From Leguminivora glycinivorella (Eukaryota > Arthropoda > Insecta > Lepidoptera > Tortricidae), in contig NC_062971.1 in assembly GCF_023078275.1 (NCBI RefSeq), forward strand, positions 15,376,001 through 15,440,000: DNA of 64,000 bases, given 5' to 3'. Within the stretch, counting starts at the first letter, position 1. Every line of letters starts with the position of its first letter. Below, piece after piece: positions 34,001 to 45,410 of the stretch. The notes under the pieces were generated by a model. It did not search any database. It saw only the letters and a list, made by a program, of their open reading frames with translations, and was not told the DNA's origin. The position numbers and the translations under genes were made by a program.

Positions 34001-37000
34001 CAAATAGTTGCCTAATATTCGTGGAATCTATCGTAAAATACAGCATAACTTTATAATTGTTACTAGTAAACCAATGACGAGAAAAGTTATGCATGTATAA
34101 AATAAACCTATACCTGTATGCAATTGTTACGTACCTATACTTATAAAAATATGGACTTAGTATTTCCACAGAATATATAATACAGATTCAAACTTTCACG
34201 ATTTTTACACATATTTAAAATTGCAAACGGGACTTAATCGCGTATTTACTATGTTTTAAACACTAACCTCCGACGTTTCAAGGACGGCATTGTCCCCGTG
34301 GTCTCGGAGCAGACTGGTCTTTTTTGGACCACCAATTTTAAATATGAACATATAATAGTACGTATTTCTAACTAAAAAGTTCGTCAAACACGGTATGTCG
34401 ATATTTCGACGTAGTATATCGATAACTTTTCACATCACTAGATTATCGACATTAGATGTCGAGTATTTCCCATCACTTTATTTTAGTGTACGTATATAAA
34501 AACTTAGCCCCGCCCCTAAATTTGGTGCGATAGGGACAACTGCAGCTCAGGCGCGAAATCCCGCGTAAAAACTGCAAAAATCGAGGTTCCGCTCTCGACT
34601 GTTTCCTCCTCCAAAACTTAACCAATCGTTACGAAATTTGGAAATCAGAATGACAAGGAAATTATCTGTGTCGGACCGTTTCGTTTTTTTGGATAATTGA
34701 TCTCAGTTTTGAATACCACGCCTTTCTTTCTGGCAAATTCAATTAAGCCGTTTTGGCCAACTTTGAGAGGCTCTAATTCCTTTTAAAACAAAAATATCAA
34801 AAAAAGCAAAACGGTCCGACACAGATATTGATAATAAAAGTCTGTGTTGAAAAAACCATTGATCTAGCTTCAAAAACCAGAGAGGAAACAGGCGAGAGCG
34901 TTTGTATGGAGAAATGAGGGGTATCGTAGCGTCTTAACCTGTCGCCATATTTGGGCCAAATAATTGAAATAATAATATGTCATGTATTATTATTTCAAAG
35001 TGTACCTACTGGTTTTTACTTTTACACAAAATGTTATCCATAATTATTGTAGTTTCAGACGCGAATAAATTGACAATGTACGGCGACAATCGCAGAGTAG
35101 CGATAGTAGTTAATAAAAATAACAACTCTTCTGCAGCCTGTGGAGAGTTAGGATGCTTCATTAGATTTTGCTCAGCATAATGTATGTACTCTTTTTCACA
35201 GCCGTCCCCCGACCAAATATTACAAAACAATTTCAAGAGAACGTGACCCTGAAATGTCCGCTCTCATATGACAACAACAACATGGTATACTGGATCGGTG
35301 CGAGAAAAGAAAATTTCACCAACAACAACACACAACTTTTCCGTGACAGAGGGCTATTTTTACAAGGTATTTGTCAACAGGGATGCGACGCAAGTCTGGA
35401 ACGAAGTTCCACATTAGAAGTTTATGTTAATCAAGCGAGTACCTAGTACCTACTGAGGAGAACAACCACATAATTCATAATATACCAATCATAGATCAAG
35501 TAAATGCTTTTTCTTAGCGAATCAAACGAAGTAGTTTGTTTTTACTCACAACTTGCAGCTTTCGGGCGTGAATTTTGCTACTGTAGTATTAAGTCACAAT
35601 TTAAATAATAATGTAGGTATTTTGTTTCAGGGTGATATGCACAACAAATCCCAACTGTCGTTTTCTAAATTAACTGGATACCATCAACGGTACTTCTTGT
35701 GTATTCTGGTTCAAAATAACTCAGCGAAAATTTCTTTCCAATATCTGATAGTTGAAAATGGTACGTAATAAAGTATTTTTCGATAAAAGTGCAAGAAATA
35801 GCATAATTATTTGGGAATTAATTATTGGTACATGTGTACTGCAAAAGGTTACAAACACAATTCTGAAACCCTTTTGTTAACAAAAAATGTCATTATAAGC
35901 ATAGGTGTGATTAAATAACGGAAGCTCATGTTCGGTTGACCCTTAAAGTTGATATATAAGTAATAAAATAATATTAAAATTAAGACTGTCCCAAAGATAA
36001 AATACATCAAGTTTTAATAAGATTGGATTTCAAATTTAAATAAATTACAGTGAGATGCAAAAGTTCATGGCGAATTTATAAATGCATTCATTAAAATTAT
36101 AATTGATCTCCATGTAATTTCGCAGCACAGGTAACTATTCCATATATTATGGGCAATGTTTACAGACAATGATACAAGCCACTACTCGGGCGAAGAGTTC
36201 AATGAGGATGCTAGAAAAGAGGTTGCAAAAATAAACGAAGCCAAAAAGGCAAAAGAAACCCAGCAACTAGCGGGCATAACCGCTGCTACAGTGGTGTTGC
36301 TGCTCACCATCATTATCATCATCGGTATAACTGTCTACAGAAGGCGAAATGGCAATGTCATTGTTAAATATTGGTTAAAGAAAGTTACCGTGGAGAAACC
36401 GCCGTCAGAATCAGGAGAATTGGTAAAGTTATATTTTTGTAAAGTTACATACAATCATAAAGTGATTTGCATTTATGACGAAGCCTGTGCTGAGTATGAT
36501 TTGTGAGTAGCTTGTTTGGTTTGTTTCAATAAACTTTACTACTTATCTATAATATGTAAAGTTATTACGGATTATAAATTGCAGAATAATTGAACATAGT
36601 CCAAGTGTGGAGATGTAGGTAATTTTAATATGTCTCACTTCCTCAAATATACCATTAGCTTTTCAATTGATTCTGGATACGTGACAACAAAGCGCACAAG
36701 GTCTACAAACCTATAAACCTACTGCTTCAATTAGGTACTGCGATAACCGAATATTGTAGTATTTTTTTTTTGTGTTTACCTATTCGGAGTGCAGATCGAT
36801 CATGTCTACAGAATCGTTAATAAAACATATTCATAAATGTAGTTAAAACACTAAAGTAATTTTGCTAGCTTGTTAATTATTTCTGTATAAAACTTATTAT
36901 TTATACATCGGTCCTCATTCAGGTAATGCCGATAGTGAAAATAGAAAAGCAAAGATTAACCCAGATGGGAATAGTAGGAAATGACACTACATTAATGTCA

Positions 37001-40000
37001 GAATATCAGATGCCAGTGGATGCAAAATGGGAAATACCAAGATGCAAGATATCCCTTACTGGACAATTACTGGGAGAAGGTGAATTCGGAAAAGTGATAA
37101 AAGCTGAGGCACACGGAGTAGTCTCTGAAGATGCTAAGACTATTGTAGCAGTGAAAATGTTAAAAGGTAAGAAGATGGTCAACAATTATAAATAAATATC
37201 AGCAGACCAAATAGACCTGTGTAATGTTTTGACGATAGTCTTATCAAAACAACAGATGGGCAAGATATGTACGTTCGTTAGGTTGCTTAAGAAGTCCGAA
37301 AGGCAAGTTGACCAGAAAAAGGGCTAGTTGAAACTTTAAGCACTTAATAATTTCTAAAATTTTACAATCCGCCGCCGACACCAGTAATAGTTTTTTTTTT
37401 CATATAAGATAGACGTACACGTGTCGTTCTTGTAAGTATTATAACATGAATATATTCCAGACGGCTACACGGACGCAGACATGATATCGCTGGTGTCAGA
37501 GATGGAGATAATGAAGATGATCGGCAAGCACGAGAACATCATCAACCTCCTGGGATGCTGCACGCAGGACGGCCCGCTCTACGTCGTGGTGGAGTACGCG
37601 CGCAACGGGTGCTTGCGCGACTATCTCAAGAAACACAAAGCACCCAAAAAGTAAGTTTACACTTGCTAGGCCTAATTTGGTATGACGAAGACCTGCGCGA
37701 AATCGCACAATTTTCACCGTACTCCTCATTTTACTCCCTGATGTCTTAACACAATTTTGTGTGTTTTATTCGCTCATAAAAAATGTCAAACGCATTAGCA
37801 AGGACATAGATGTGGTTAATTTACTTGTAATGTAATACTTAATACGAATAATATTTTATCCAGGGATTAAACTAAAAGTATGTAAATATTGGAGAATTAA
37901 TATAATAGTTCTCTTTCCTCTAAATATTTTCTTTGCTGATGCACCATTTTTATTTTTCCAGTGCTGGATCTACGGAGAATTTGCTTAACAAGCCGTTAGC
38001 ACAGAGAGACCTGACAGGCTTTGTTTGGCAAGTGGCGAAAGGAATGGAATACTTGTCGTCGCGTGGTGTAAGTAATAGATCGAGGAAGTCTGTTGTATGC
38101 ATTTATGCAAATAACGTACAAAATAAATTTGAAATGCTTAGGGTAATCCTGCGTATGTTTTGGCATCACGATCAGTCATATATGGAGAATAATTGCCCCA
38201 ATACCCTTAAATAAGGAAATCCAGAAGATAAATAGTCTTGAATGGAAATTTTGGATATGTCCTAAACGACCTAAATCCAGACTCCAAAGAGACTCCAAGC
38301 CGGAAAATACCCAGCAAACATAAACCATGCCAACGTAAATCTACTTGGCGTCATGCGGTGGAGCATGTGCTCAGGGTATTAGGGTTAGTTTAGTTAGTAG
38401 AATATGATTCCAGCGGTACACCTCCGCAGAGGGCAACAGGAATAAAATATTATAATAATTATAATTTTGTCCTACAGTGCATCCATCGGGACTTAGCGGC
38501 CCGCAACGTGCTGGTATCGGCTGACCTCGTCCTGAAGATAGCCGATTTCGGGTTGGCGCGCGATGTTCGCGACACTGACTACTATCGCAAGCGCACGGCT
38601 GGCAAACTTCCTATGAAGTGGATGGCTCCTGAGTCTATAGCACAGAATTATTACGACAAGCGTTCTGATGTGTAAGTCGAAACTTTTCTTTGATAATGTA
38701 CTTTGAAAGTTTAATTTAAAAAAATGTAACATGAGATGTATTGGAATACATTTTTGGCAAAACAATTTGGTAGAATATTTTATCGCATTCTCTAGTCTCC
38801 TCCACATGTCACAAGTAATTAATACACAAAAGGCAATAATCACTAACAAAATTTTACGTTTGGGATTGTTAGAATTGCCCGTAAATTTGTAACACGTTCA
38901 ACACATGTAGAGTATGAATTGGTGCTTAATATTTCGCAGGTGGTCGTTTGGCGTGATAACGTGGGAGATCATGACTTTTGGCGAAATCCCTTACGCCAAA
39001 ATTTCAGTTTACAAGCTGTACAACTACTTGGAAACGAACAACAGGCTGGAAAAACCGGATGACTGCAGTAACGAGATGTGCGTATACCTCATATTTACTC
39101 AACTTATACATATATCATGGTTTTCCTTTTTTTGTGGGTATAAGTGGGAAATTCAAATGTTTAGGTGGGTATATAATGTATAAACGAAAATTTTTGCATT
39201 TTATTTGATTTCGTTTGTACCCATACCACTTACCATCAACGATTATCACTTCGGCTAGGCCGGCTAAACTAAGATCAGACGAATAATATTAATTACATAT
39301 TTGACTGTTTGTTTTAAGGTATGATATGATGAAAAGCTGCTGGGCCTTCAAACCCGAAAATCGGCCGACATTCGAAGAAATCGTCGGCACTATGAAGTCC
39401 ATGCTGAATCTTCCGTAAGACACTTAAAATTTTATTTGCTTGCAGTAAATGACCGGGCCTAGCACACTAGTCTATATAGCCTATCGCGTTAACTAGTGAA
39501 TGCCTTTCGCATATTTGCACACAAACGTCTTTGCACACAAATGCCGATAAAAAAAAATGATTAGTCTACTTTTTGTAGTAGGTATAAAATGTTTGCTTGC
39601 AGTAAATGACCGGGCCTAGCACACTAGTCTATATAGCCTATCGCGTTAACTAGTGCATGCCTTTCGCATATTTGCACACAAACGTCTTTGCACACAAATG
39701 CCGATAAAAAAAAATGATAAGTCTACTTTTTGTAGTAGGTATAAAATGTTTTGGCATCTAAAGCTACTTAAGGACAGCAGTATAGACGTTTTTAACAAAA
39801 AAGTAGATTGTGTCACTAAGGAGCAAAATGACATATTTATGATGAGAAATGATATTGGATTCAGATCGAAGCAAAGTATTCTAAAATTGAATCCTGAGCG
39901 TAGACGGGGACCTCAAATGTTAATGACCAAAGTGGAAAATATTTTGCTACCTACTCAATTAATTTCGGTATATTTAATTCAATTCAATTCATTTATTTAT

Positions 40001-40151
40001 ATACCAATGACAATTACGCACGTGTTTTTTGTTTAAGTGAATGATGCTAAAATGAATTAATTATAATTGGTACAAAGAAGATTTTCATTGTTTCAGGGAA
40101 AATGGACCGCTGCCGGAAAACTTGAATGAATACGTAACTATGCTGGCCTAA
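21938..40151 (+). CDS. Gene B: FGF receptor-like kinase with a reduced ectodomain
   Basis: Best in-frame model: 21938-22046, 35202-35366, 35617-35760, 36166-36422, 36923-37166, 37461-37650, 37962-38067, 38478-38671, 38940-39077, 39319-39414, 40097-40151; 1698 nt, 565 residues, every phase consistent. Order: signal peptide, one Ig (Ig3-type), transmembrane helix near residues 176-199, kinase, short tail ending in NEYVTML. Kinase motifs GEGEFGKV, VAVKML, HRDLAARN, DFGLARD, TDYYRK and SCW are intact. An Ig2 remnant exon at 35059 has an in-frame stop and is left out. Intron 1 holds the 12.7 kb palindrome. The link between exon 1 and the rest rests on phase and position alone, so the N-terminus is less certain than the kinase. 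Confidence 0.75.
22135..22266 (-). repeat. Degenerate copy of the TATG-tailed repeat at the palindrome's left edge
   Basis: Fragments gcagagcacatgaaact, ttgatcccacagt and tacgacacctacagaaggga match the better copies at 59463 and 40262. It ends about 12 bp before the palindrome arm begins. Confidence 0.5.
23602..23788. mobile_element. Foldback element with GGGCCTTATTT ends (left arm)
   Basis: Inverted termini gatgggccttattta and taaataaggcccatc. Mirror copy in the right arm at 33427-33613. Similar ends recur near 27373. Confidence 0.65.
24612..24925. repeat. C-rich hexamer array (CCCTAT / CCCTAC / CCCTGT), left arm
   Basis: Imperfect hexanucleotide array; the mirror is at 32284-32600 with different variant order, including two GCGGAT units. 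The long proline-tyrosine frames here are artefacts of the repeat. Confidence 0.93.
25480..26165. repeat. Interspersed repeat units with a GC-rich terminal fragment (left arm)
   Basis: Repeated modules near 25080, 25500 and 25930 each read 'cattgcaccacaacagggga' or close. The last runs into a GC-rich fragment (25985-26155) whose + frame reads SADFWPKGVVFRRFRG. That resembles the C-terminal style of insect LINE ORF1 proteins, but I cannot confirm it. Mirror in the right arm near 31043-31720. Confidence 0.45.
27186..27326. mobile_element. Foldback element (left arm)
   Basis: Arms attgtgtcgcttagtttcaa and ttgaagttaagcgacacaat with a short AT-rich loop. Mirror copy near 29871-30011. Confidence 0.7.
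28040..28187. mobile_element. Foldback element (left arm)
   Basis: Imperfect arms around gtcaaccaattatgtagaat and attcagattaattggttgat, each with a cctagg core. Mirror copy near 29010-29158. Confidence 0.6.
28429..28530. repeat. GC-rich block with internal hairpin beside the palindrome centre
   Basis: GC-rich island in an AT-rich arm containing gtgtgtgcgtgcgc followed by its near complement cgcgcacgcacaca. The mirror copy is at 28665-28768. Both strands give short open frames, but these are shadows of composition. Confidence 0.7.
28549..28622. repeat. 37-bp tandem duplication at the palindrome centre
   Basis: Two exact copies (28549-28585 and 28586-28622) of a unit starting tttgaattcgtgcttcgg and ending tcctctagagga. 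The second copy with the right arm forms the innermost perfect palindrome, centred on CTCTAGAG at 28616/28617. The shift of 37 explains the change in arm pairing sums. Confidence 0.92.
35059..35180 (+). pseudogene. Gene B degenerate Ig2 second-half exon
   Basis: Follows a good acceptor (gtagtttcag). The end of its reading frame, NNNSSAACGELGCF, lines up with NGNYTCLICNELGC of gene A's Ig2. The core tryptophan region is missing, the Ig cysteine aligns with serine, and the frame hits TAA at 35178-35180 just before a GTATGT donor. No partner exon for the first half of Ig2 is seen. Included in an mRNA it would truncate the receptor; skipping it keeps the frame. Confidence 0.65.
35202..35366 (+). 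CDS. Gene B exon: first half of Ig3
   Basis: Acceptor ctttttcacag. Encodes NVTLKCPLSY and MVYWIGARK with the Ig cysteine and tryptophan, rich in N-glycosylation sites (NIT, NVT, NFT). Enters phase 1 (joins exon 1's T to give serine) and leaves phase 1 at GTATTT. Confidence 0.75.
35617..35760 (+). CDS. Gene B exon: second half of Ig3
   Basis: The frame is set by LSFSKLTGYHQRYFLC. The obvious acceptor (tttgtttcag, exon at 35631) would put TGA right at the junction; the weaker acceptor taatgtag (exon at 35617) joins in frame. The usual DxGxYxC is altered to HQRYFLC. Leaves phase 1 at GTACGT. Confidence 0.6.
36166..36422 (+). CDS. Gene B exon: stalk, transmembrane and juxtamembrane
   Basis: A long charged extracellular stalk (EEFNEDARKEVAKINEAKKA) is followed by the hydrophobic helix TAATVVLLLTIIIIIGI and basic YRRR. 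Enters phase 1, leaves phase 0, as in genes A and C. Confidence 0.85.
36923..37166 (+). CDS. Gene B exon: kinase glycine loop and lysine
   Basis: VMPIVKIEKQRL opens the juxtamembrane block; then GEGEFGKVIKAE and IVAVKMLK. Same phases as the gene A exon at 13238. Confidence 0.9.
37461..37650 (+). CDS. Gene B exon: alpha-C helix and hinge
   Basis: LVSEMEIMKMIGKHENI, LLGCCTQDGPLY and VVVEYARNGCLRDYL. 190 bp, the same as in genes A and C. Noticeably more GC-rich than the flanking introns. Confidence 0.9.
37962..38067 (+). CDS. Gene B exon: kinase insert and helix E
   Basis: Short kinase insert (NAGSTENLLNK) then WQVAKGMEYLSSRG. Acceptor tttttccag, donor gtaagt. Confidence 0.87.
38478..38671 (+). 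CDS. Gene B exon: catalytic and activation loops
   Basis: CIHRDLAARNVLV, DFGLARD, TDYYRKRTAGKL and MKWMAPES. 194 bp, all catalytic residues present. Confidence 0.92.
38940..39077 (+). CDS. Gene B exon: kinase C-lobe
   Basis: WSFGVITWEIMTFGEIPYAK, then LEKPDDCSNEM. 138 bp with a GTGCGT donor. Confidence 0.88.
39319..39414 (+). CDS. Gene B exon: end of the kinase domain
   Basis: MYDMMKSCWAFKPENRPTF retains the conserved CW and RP motif. Unlike genes A and C it does not stop here but splices on in phase 2 at GTAAGA. Confidence 0.85.
39438..39751. repeat. 157-bp tandem duplication in gene B last intron
   Basis: gcttgcagtaaatgaccggg starts at 39438 and again at 39595; the copies differ at only a few bases. 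No coding content. Confidence 0.92.
40097..40151 (+). CDS. Gene B last exon: C-tail with a YxxM motif
   Basis: Acceptor tgtttcag; 17 residues and TAA at 40149-40151. Contains NEYVTML; YVTM fits the YxxM consensus for PI3-kinase SH2 binding, in place of the YLDL site of gene A. Function of the site is inferred. Confidence 0.78.
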
Positions 40152-40261
40152 CAAAAAGCTAAGCCAATATGTACGATGAATTTGTTTGACATAAGGGGCA
40201 ATGTTTTCACCACACCAAACTGATAATGATCAATTTTGCTATTCGATCAATTTTTTGCCTG

Positions 40262-40503
40262 TGTGGTGACGGGTTAAGAATTTCACCACCCCCTTTCTTC
40301 CCGTGGGTGTCGTAGAAGGCGACTGTGGGATACGGGTTAAATTGTGGTGTAGGCGAGAGGCTGGCAACCTGTCACTGCAATGCCACAGTTTAGTTTTCTT
40401 TTAACCCCTTATTTGCCAAGAGTGGCCCTGAAGCTTTAGTAGTTTCGTGTGCTCTGTCTACCCCTTTATGGGATACAGGCGTGATTGTATGTATGTATGT
40501 ATG
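40262..40503 (+). repeat. TATG-tailed SINE-like repeat, longest copy
   Basis: Begins with ccccctttcttcccgtgggt, gtcgtagaaggcgactgtgg, then the gggttaaattgtggtgtagg module, and ends in (TATG)n. About 110 bp after gene B's stop, so probably in its 3' UTR. Confidence 0.75.
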
Positions 40504-40504
40504 T

Positions 40505-40885
40505 TTGATATTCGAAAACAGATAGCAAAATTGCATTTTATCCACAAGAGTGCAAAGTAATTTAATACAAATTTTAACTTGATGCCTTGAGCTGGCTGGT
40601 GGAATTTACCTATAAATAATTATTTTGAATCATAAATATTGAATAGATTGCTGGAAGTGATTTAGTTCCATGTTTTATAGTCAGTATTTTGTTCGTATTG
40701 GTGTGGTGAAATTTTTTTTGTTTCACTCGGTGCTAAAGTTTGTTTAACCTATGTGCCTTGAAACCCTCGCAACGCTCAAGATTCTCGTTACGCTCGCGGT
40801 TCAATATTGGAATCTTTCGCTTGCTCGGGTATCAATATTGGCAAGTGCAGGTAAACAACCACTTTGCCCCCTTGTAAAACAAATA
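40505..40885. repeat. Interspersed repeat family 3, copy 2 (reverse)
   Basis: Reverse-strand copy of 19070-19480, directly abutting the TATG-tailed repeat that ends at 40503. Confidence 0.75.
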
Positions 40886-40957
40886 ACCATTAACCACTTG
40901 GGCTACGTGCAACGGCATTAAATGGTTATCATTCAAAATTGAAAACAAGTAGGTCAA

Positions 40958-41275
40958 TAGTACCAAAGAGGATCGAGTACTATAGAGAGTTACTGTCGAA
41001 TTGAAATGTGTAATCACAGTGCATAGACTGCCATCTCTTGACACAGGCTTAAAACTTTTGAACCTCAGTTTTGACAATTTGGCTCATATTCTTAGCTTGA
41101 TATGTGTTAAAATGTCAAATATTAATTTATCGCCAGCCGAGCGTAGGTAGTGTAGGTGTAGGTGGTACACAAAGGTGTAGTGCCATCTAGGCCACCGTAC
41201 CTTTTTCTGTATGGTAATGAGGTACGTTTTTTTCTTAGACTTTATCTGTCTATACGGAGTTATATATGTCTTTGA
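40958..41275 (-). repeat. Interspersed repeat, copy 2
   Basis: Reverse-oriented partner of 1124-1422, slightly longer and about 90% alike by eye. Lies in the gene B to C spacer. Confidence 0.75.
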
Positions 41276-43523
41276 GAGTACGTATAATGATATTTTTTTA
41301 AGTAACTGTAACTGGTACATTGTCCGGGCGAGTTACGTGCTACGGGCTGATAACTCGGTTTTTTTCCATTTGTAGCGAAAAGCGCCTATGAGCACCACCT
41401 GGCAATGGCAATTCGATAGCAGTGAATTTGGATAACTTATATTAAAAAGCAAACATCAAGGTTCGTAATAAAGTATGTGTAAAATAAAGGAAAACTTTGT
41501 TTATATTTGTTTTATTTACTGAAATACTTAATGGTATATTTTTTATATGCATGTTACATTCACGGGTAACACGGTACTACCTACACTTTTTTGAAGTCGA
41601 AAGAAAGAGAAAAGCTATTCTTAGGCTAAAATTAACTTCAATTAGGTACTTATTAACAATTAAAATGTGTAACAATAGTGACTTGTTTTAATATGCCACC
41701 GAGTGGAACTAACCATTTTCACAGCGGCAACACACGGAAAATACTAACTGTACCTATAACATCAAACGAATTCAAATCCATCAATATAGGAATTAACATT
41801 TATGATTCAAAATCATCATTTAAAGGTCAATTACTATACTTATCTACCAGCTAGTTTAAGACATCAAGTAAAAAGGTAAAACTTGTAAGTATAAAACTAC
41901 TTTGCACTCTTGTGTGTAAAATGCAACTTTCTCAACCATTTTTGAAGAATGAAGAGAGCCAGTTGGTATGGTAAAAGAATATATGATCCCTTTTTATTGT
42001 ACCCTGTATTGTTGATGACAAACAGTATTCAAAACATTGTGTCAATTAATAATGGACAAGCCACTAGAGTGAAATCGGTGAACGGTATACTTCAAAAAAC
42101 TTCACCAGATATATCTTTCGTATCCACAGATGTCGCAGTTAATTTTACTTGGAATGTTATTAGCGAACGTTTAGGCAGTGACCACTTAATAATTAAACTA
42201 AAGATTACTTATCAGGAACATAGCATAATGCATATAAAACGAAATTACAAATTAGCTAATTGGGATTTATATCGAGAAAATTTAGAACGAACGTTACATG
42301 TTCCAGAAGCAGAACAAAACGTACAAGTATTGTATGATAACCTTCTTACTAAAATTAATTTAGCGGCACCGGATAGTATACCTTTTGTCAAATTATGCCC
42401 TTACCCAAATACTAAATTTAAGCCAAAACCTTATTGGAATCCTTCTTATCAGAATTGGTAGCAACCCGCAGACTGGCGCTAAAAATTTTAGGAGAAACCC
42501 TACACCACACAACTTAAGTATTTTAGAACAGAAATCGGCTGAAGCAAAGAAGGCTATATTACACGCAAAAAGAGACAGTTGGCTAAATTATTGTAATAGT
42601 ATAGATGAATCAACAAGTGCCTCAGAAATGTGGCAAAGAATGAGAGGGATAAAAGGCTTTAAGAAAACTAGTTACAACTTTTCTTATGAAGAAAAATCAA
42701 TCATGCTAAGTAGCCTAGCCCCAGACTTTGTTCTTCCGCAAATACCAGAATGCCTTTCTAATAACCCACAATTAGATATCAGTTTTTCTATGCATGAAAT
42801 AAATAATTGTCTAAAGAAAAAAGATAATTCACCGGGAGATGACGAAATCACTTATTTATTCTATGATATATAATTTCCCAAACTCTGCAAAGAAATATCT
42901 ATTATATATGTACGACCTTATTATGAGTTCCGCGTAGAATATATATTGCGATAATTAGAAGTAGAATAGATTATGCTAGTTTTTTGTATGATAACAGTGC
43001 TAATTGCAATACATACAAATTGGGCAAAATTCAAAACAAGGCACTAAGAATTGTAGGCGGTTTCATACGAACCACACTAATTCATTGTATGGAAAGTGAA
43101 GTTGGCATCCCACCCTTATTTCTCAGGAGACGCTCCCTTGCCATTAAATACCGTCTAAAGACCCTCTCCATTACGAATCATGAAACTAATACTCTACTCG
43201 ACAATTTAAATGAACTTAATCAAAACAGATACTGGATAAATAAAAAAGCTCCTCTTCTAGTCACAGCTAGCAGGGATGTTGTGGACGAGACTATATTCTC
43301 ATCTGACCGATTACAAATGTTTTCTCTTAATACGTGGATATCAAATATAAATGTGGGCAATATAATTGCCACTAATTTAGACTGTATACATAATTCTAAA
43401 AATACTTATGAATATAATCACCTTAAAAATAATATTTTGGAAGAGTTACGGCAAAATTACAATTGTCACTTTATATACACGGATGGATCGAAAAGTACAC
43501 TTGGAAAAGGAGCCTCGTTTTTT

Positions 43524-44262
43524 AACCGCCTTCCAAATCTCAAAGGAAGGGGTTATCAAGTCGTCTGTATGTTTTTTTTTTTTTTTTTTTTTTAATGTTT
43601 GTACTAGACCGATTTTGAAAAATTTTTTTTTGATTGAATGTATATGCATACAGATTGGTCCCATTTTTCTCAGAACCCAGTTCTGATGATGGGATCCTGG
43701 AGAAATCGAGGGAACTCCTCAAATCTGAAAGGCATACATATGGTGATTTTTGTGTTTTTAAAGGAACAGCATGTATTTACGTACGGAACAGTGACATTTG
43801 GTGCAGTGGAACTCCTGATGATGGTCAGAATGGAACTCCTCAAATCTGAACGGCACACTTATAGTGACTTTGGTATTTTTATAAGAACAGCATGCACTTA
43901 CGTCCAGAACAGTGATATTTGGTGCAGTGGAATTGCTGATGATGGTCAGAACGGAACTCCTCAAATCTGAACGGCACACTTATAGTGACTTTGGTATTTT
44001 TATAAGAACAGCATGCACTTACGTCCAGAACAGTGACATTTGGCGCAGTGGAACTGCTGATGAAGAGTGAGCCGCCCCTGGTTAGAGTTCCGTTCTGATA
44101 ATCATTCTCATCTGTAAGTACTTCAGAATCATCCAGATTTCAAAATTGGTTCAGAAATGACGGAGATATCGAATAACAAACATTAAAAAATATACAGACG
44201 AATTGATAACATAATCCAACATTTGAAAGTATTTATCACCAGAACCCCAAAGGAAGGCGGTT
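43524..44262. mobile_element. TIR element with 121-bp minisatellite, inside the LINE
   Basis: Ends aaccgccttc and gaaggcggtt. Internally, a 121-bp unit (tctgaacggcacacttatag, cagaacagtgacatttggtg) is repeated about twice. Related to the tandem pair in gene C at 54085 and 55018. It interrupts the RNase H frame of the LINE. Confidence 0.75.
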
Positions 44263-45410
44263 TTTTTTTTCTTAAAAATTATTGATTTACGAAACCATGC
44301 CTGTAACCAGAATATGTTCAAAGTTGTAGGAAATGTTTGTATCATGACCGTGGAATTAGTTCTATTTCAAAAGCTATATCTTATATCATTAATAGTGGAA
44401 TTAGAAAAGCAGTGATTTGCACTGATAGTAAGAGTGCATTACAACATGTGGAATTAACAAAAAGAAGCAGACCAGAAAACCTGAGAAATTTTAATTTTAA
44501 TATTCCAACTTTTGTATTACCAACCAGCACAAATGAGTATGGCAAAAGAGTATGGACAAGTGTCTTGCCACGCGCTTTGAATAGATTTCCATATGATTCA
44601 ATCATAGAAAATAGAACAGATAAGCAAATAGTAAAGTCATATAAAAGTATGTTGCTGAACAATCTACCTAATCTCTGAATTGACATAAATGTAGTTAAAA
44701 TGTAAGTATATTATTATAATACTAACTTTGAAACTGTAATGTAATGCATGATCTCAATTAGACCTAACTCAATTAGAATCTAAATAATAATAGATTAAGA
44801 GTTTTGTTTGTAAAAATTCTATAAAAAATGACTGAAATAAACAGTTTAAATTTTAAAATTTTTAAATTTTTTTTAAACACATTTCACGATCAACTCGTGG
44901 CCATATAGGTGTACCGACTGTCTAAAAAATTCTAAAAAAAAATCCTTTATTTGTGGCAAAATAATAGTGAACTGCGTCTTCAATGGGTGCCTTCCCATAT
45001 AGGACTACAGGGTAATGAGAAGGCGGATCATCTTGTCAAACAGGCTTCACTAAGCGGTATTGAAACAATAGTTGAACCATGTTATTCAGAATTTTTATGT
45101 CAGTACAGAAGTAAAATCCATTTGTTATGGAAAGAATACTTTAACGAATGATCGAAAGAAAAAGGCATATGGTATAAGACCATTGTGAATGAGCCTTCGA
45201 GGGTTCCATGGTTCTAAAACGCTGATTTTGGCCGTAATAAGATAGTAAACTGCACATAGATTAAGATGTGGCCATGTACCCCTTAACAAATTTAAGTTTT
45301 TAATGAAAAAAGTCAATTCCCCTAACTGCGACATCTGTGGGTCAGTAGAAGATGTTTATCATGTTCTGATAGAGTGCAATAAAAATCGAGCTCACAGGGA
45401 GGCGCTCTTA

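Larger units (their letters stand above)
22278..34937. repeat. 12.7 kb near-perfect palindrome in gene B intron 1
   Basis: The sequence from 22278 reads as the reverse complement of that ending at 34937, all the way to a centre near 28600. Paired points sum to 57215 at the ends, 57214-57197 along the arms, so only small indels separate the arms. Differences lie mainly in homopolymers and in the CCCTAT/AGGGAT array, plus a 12-bp insertion near 31522-31533. Arms are about 6.3 kb with almost no spacer and contain repeats rather than genes. Either a very young inverted duplication or an assembly or read fold-back. Confidence 0.93.
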
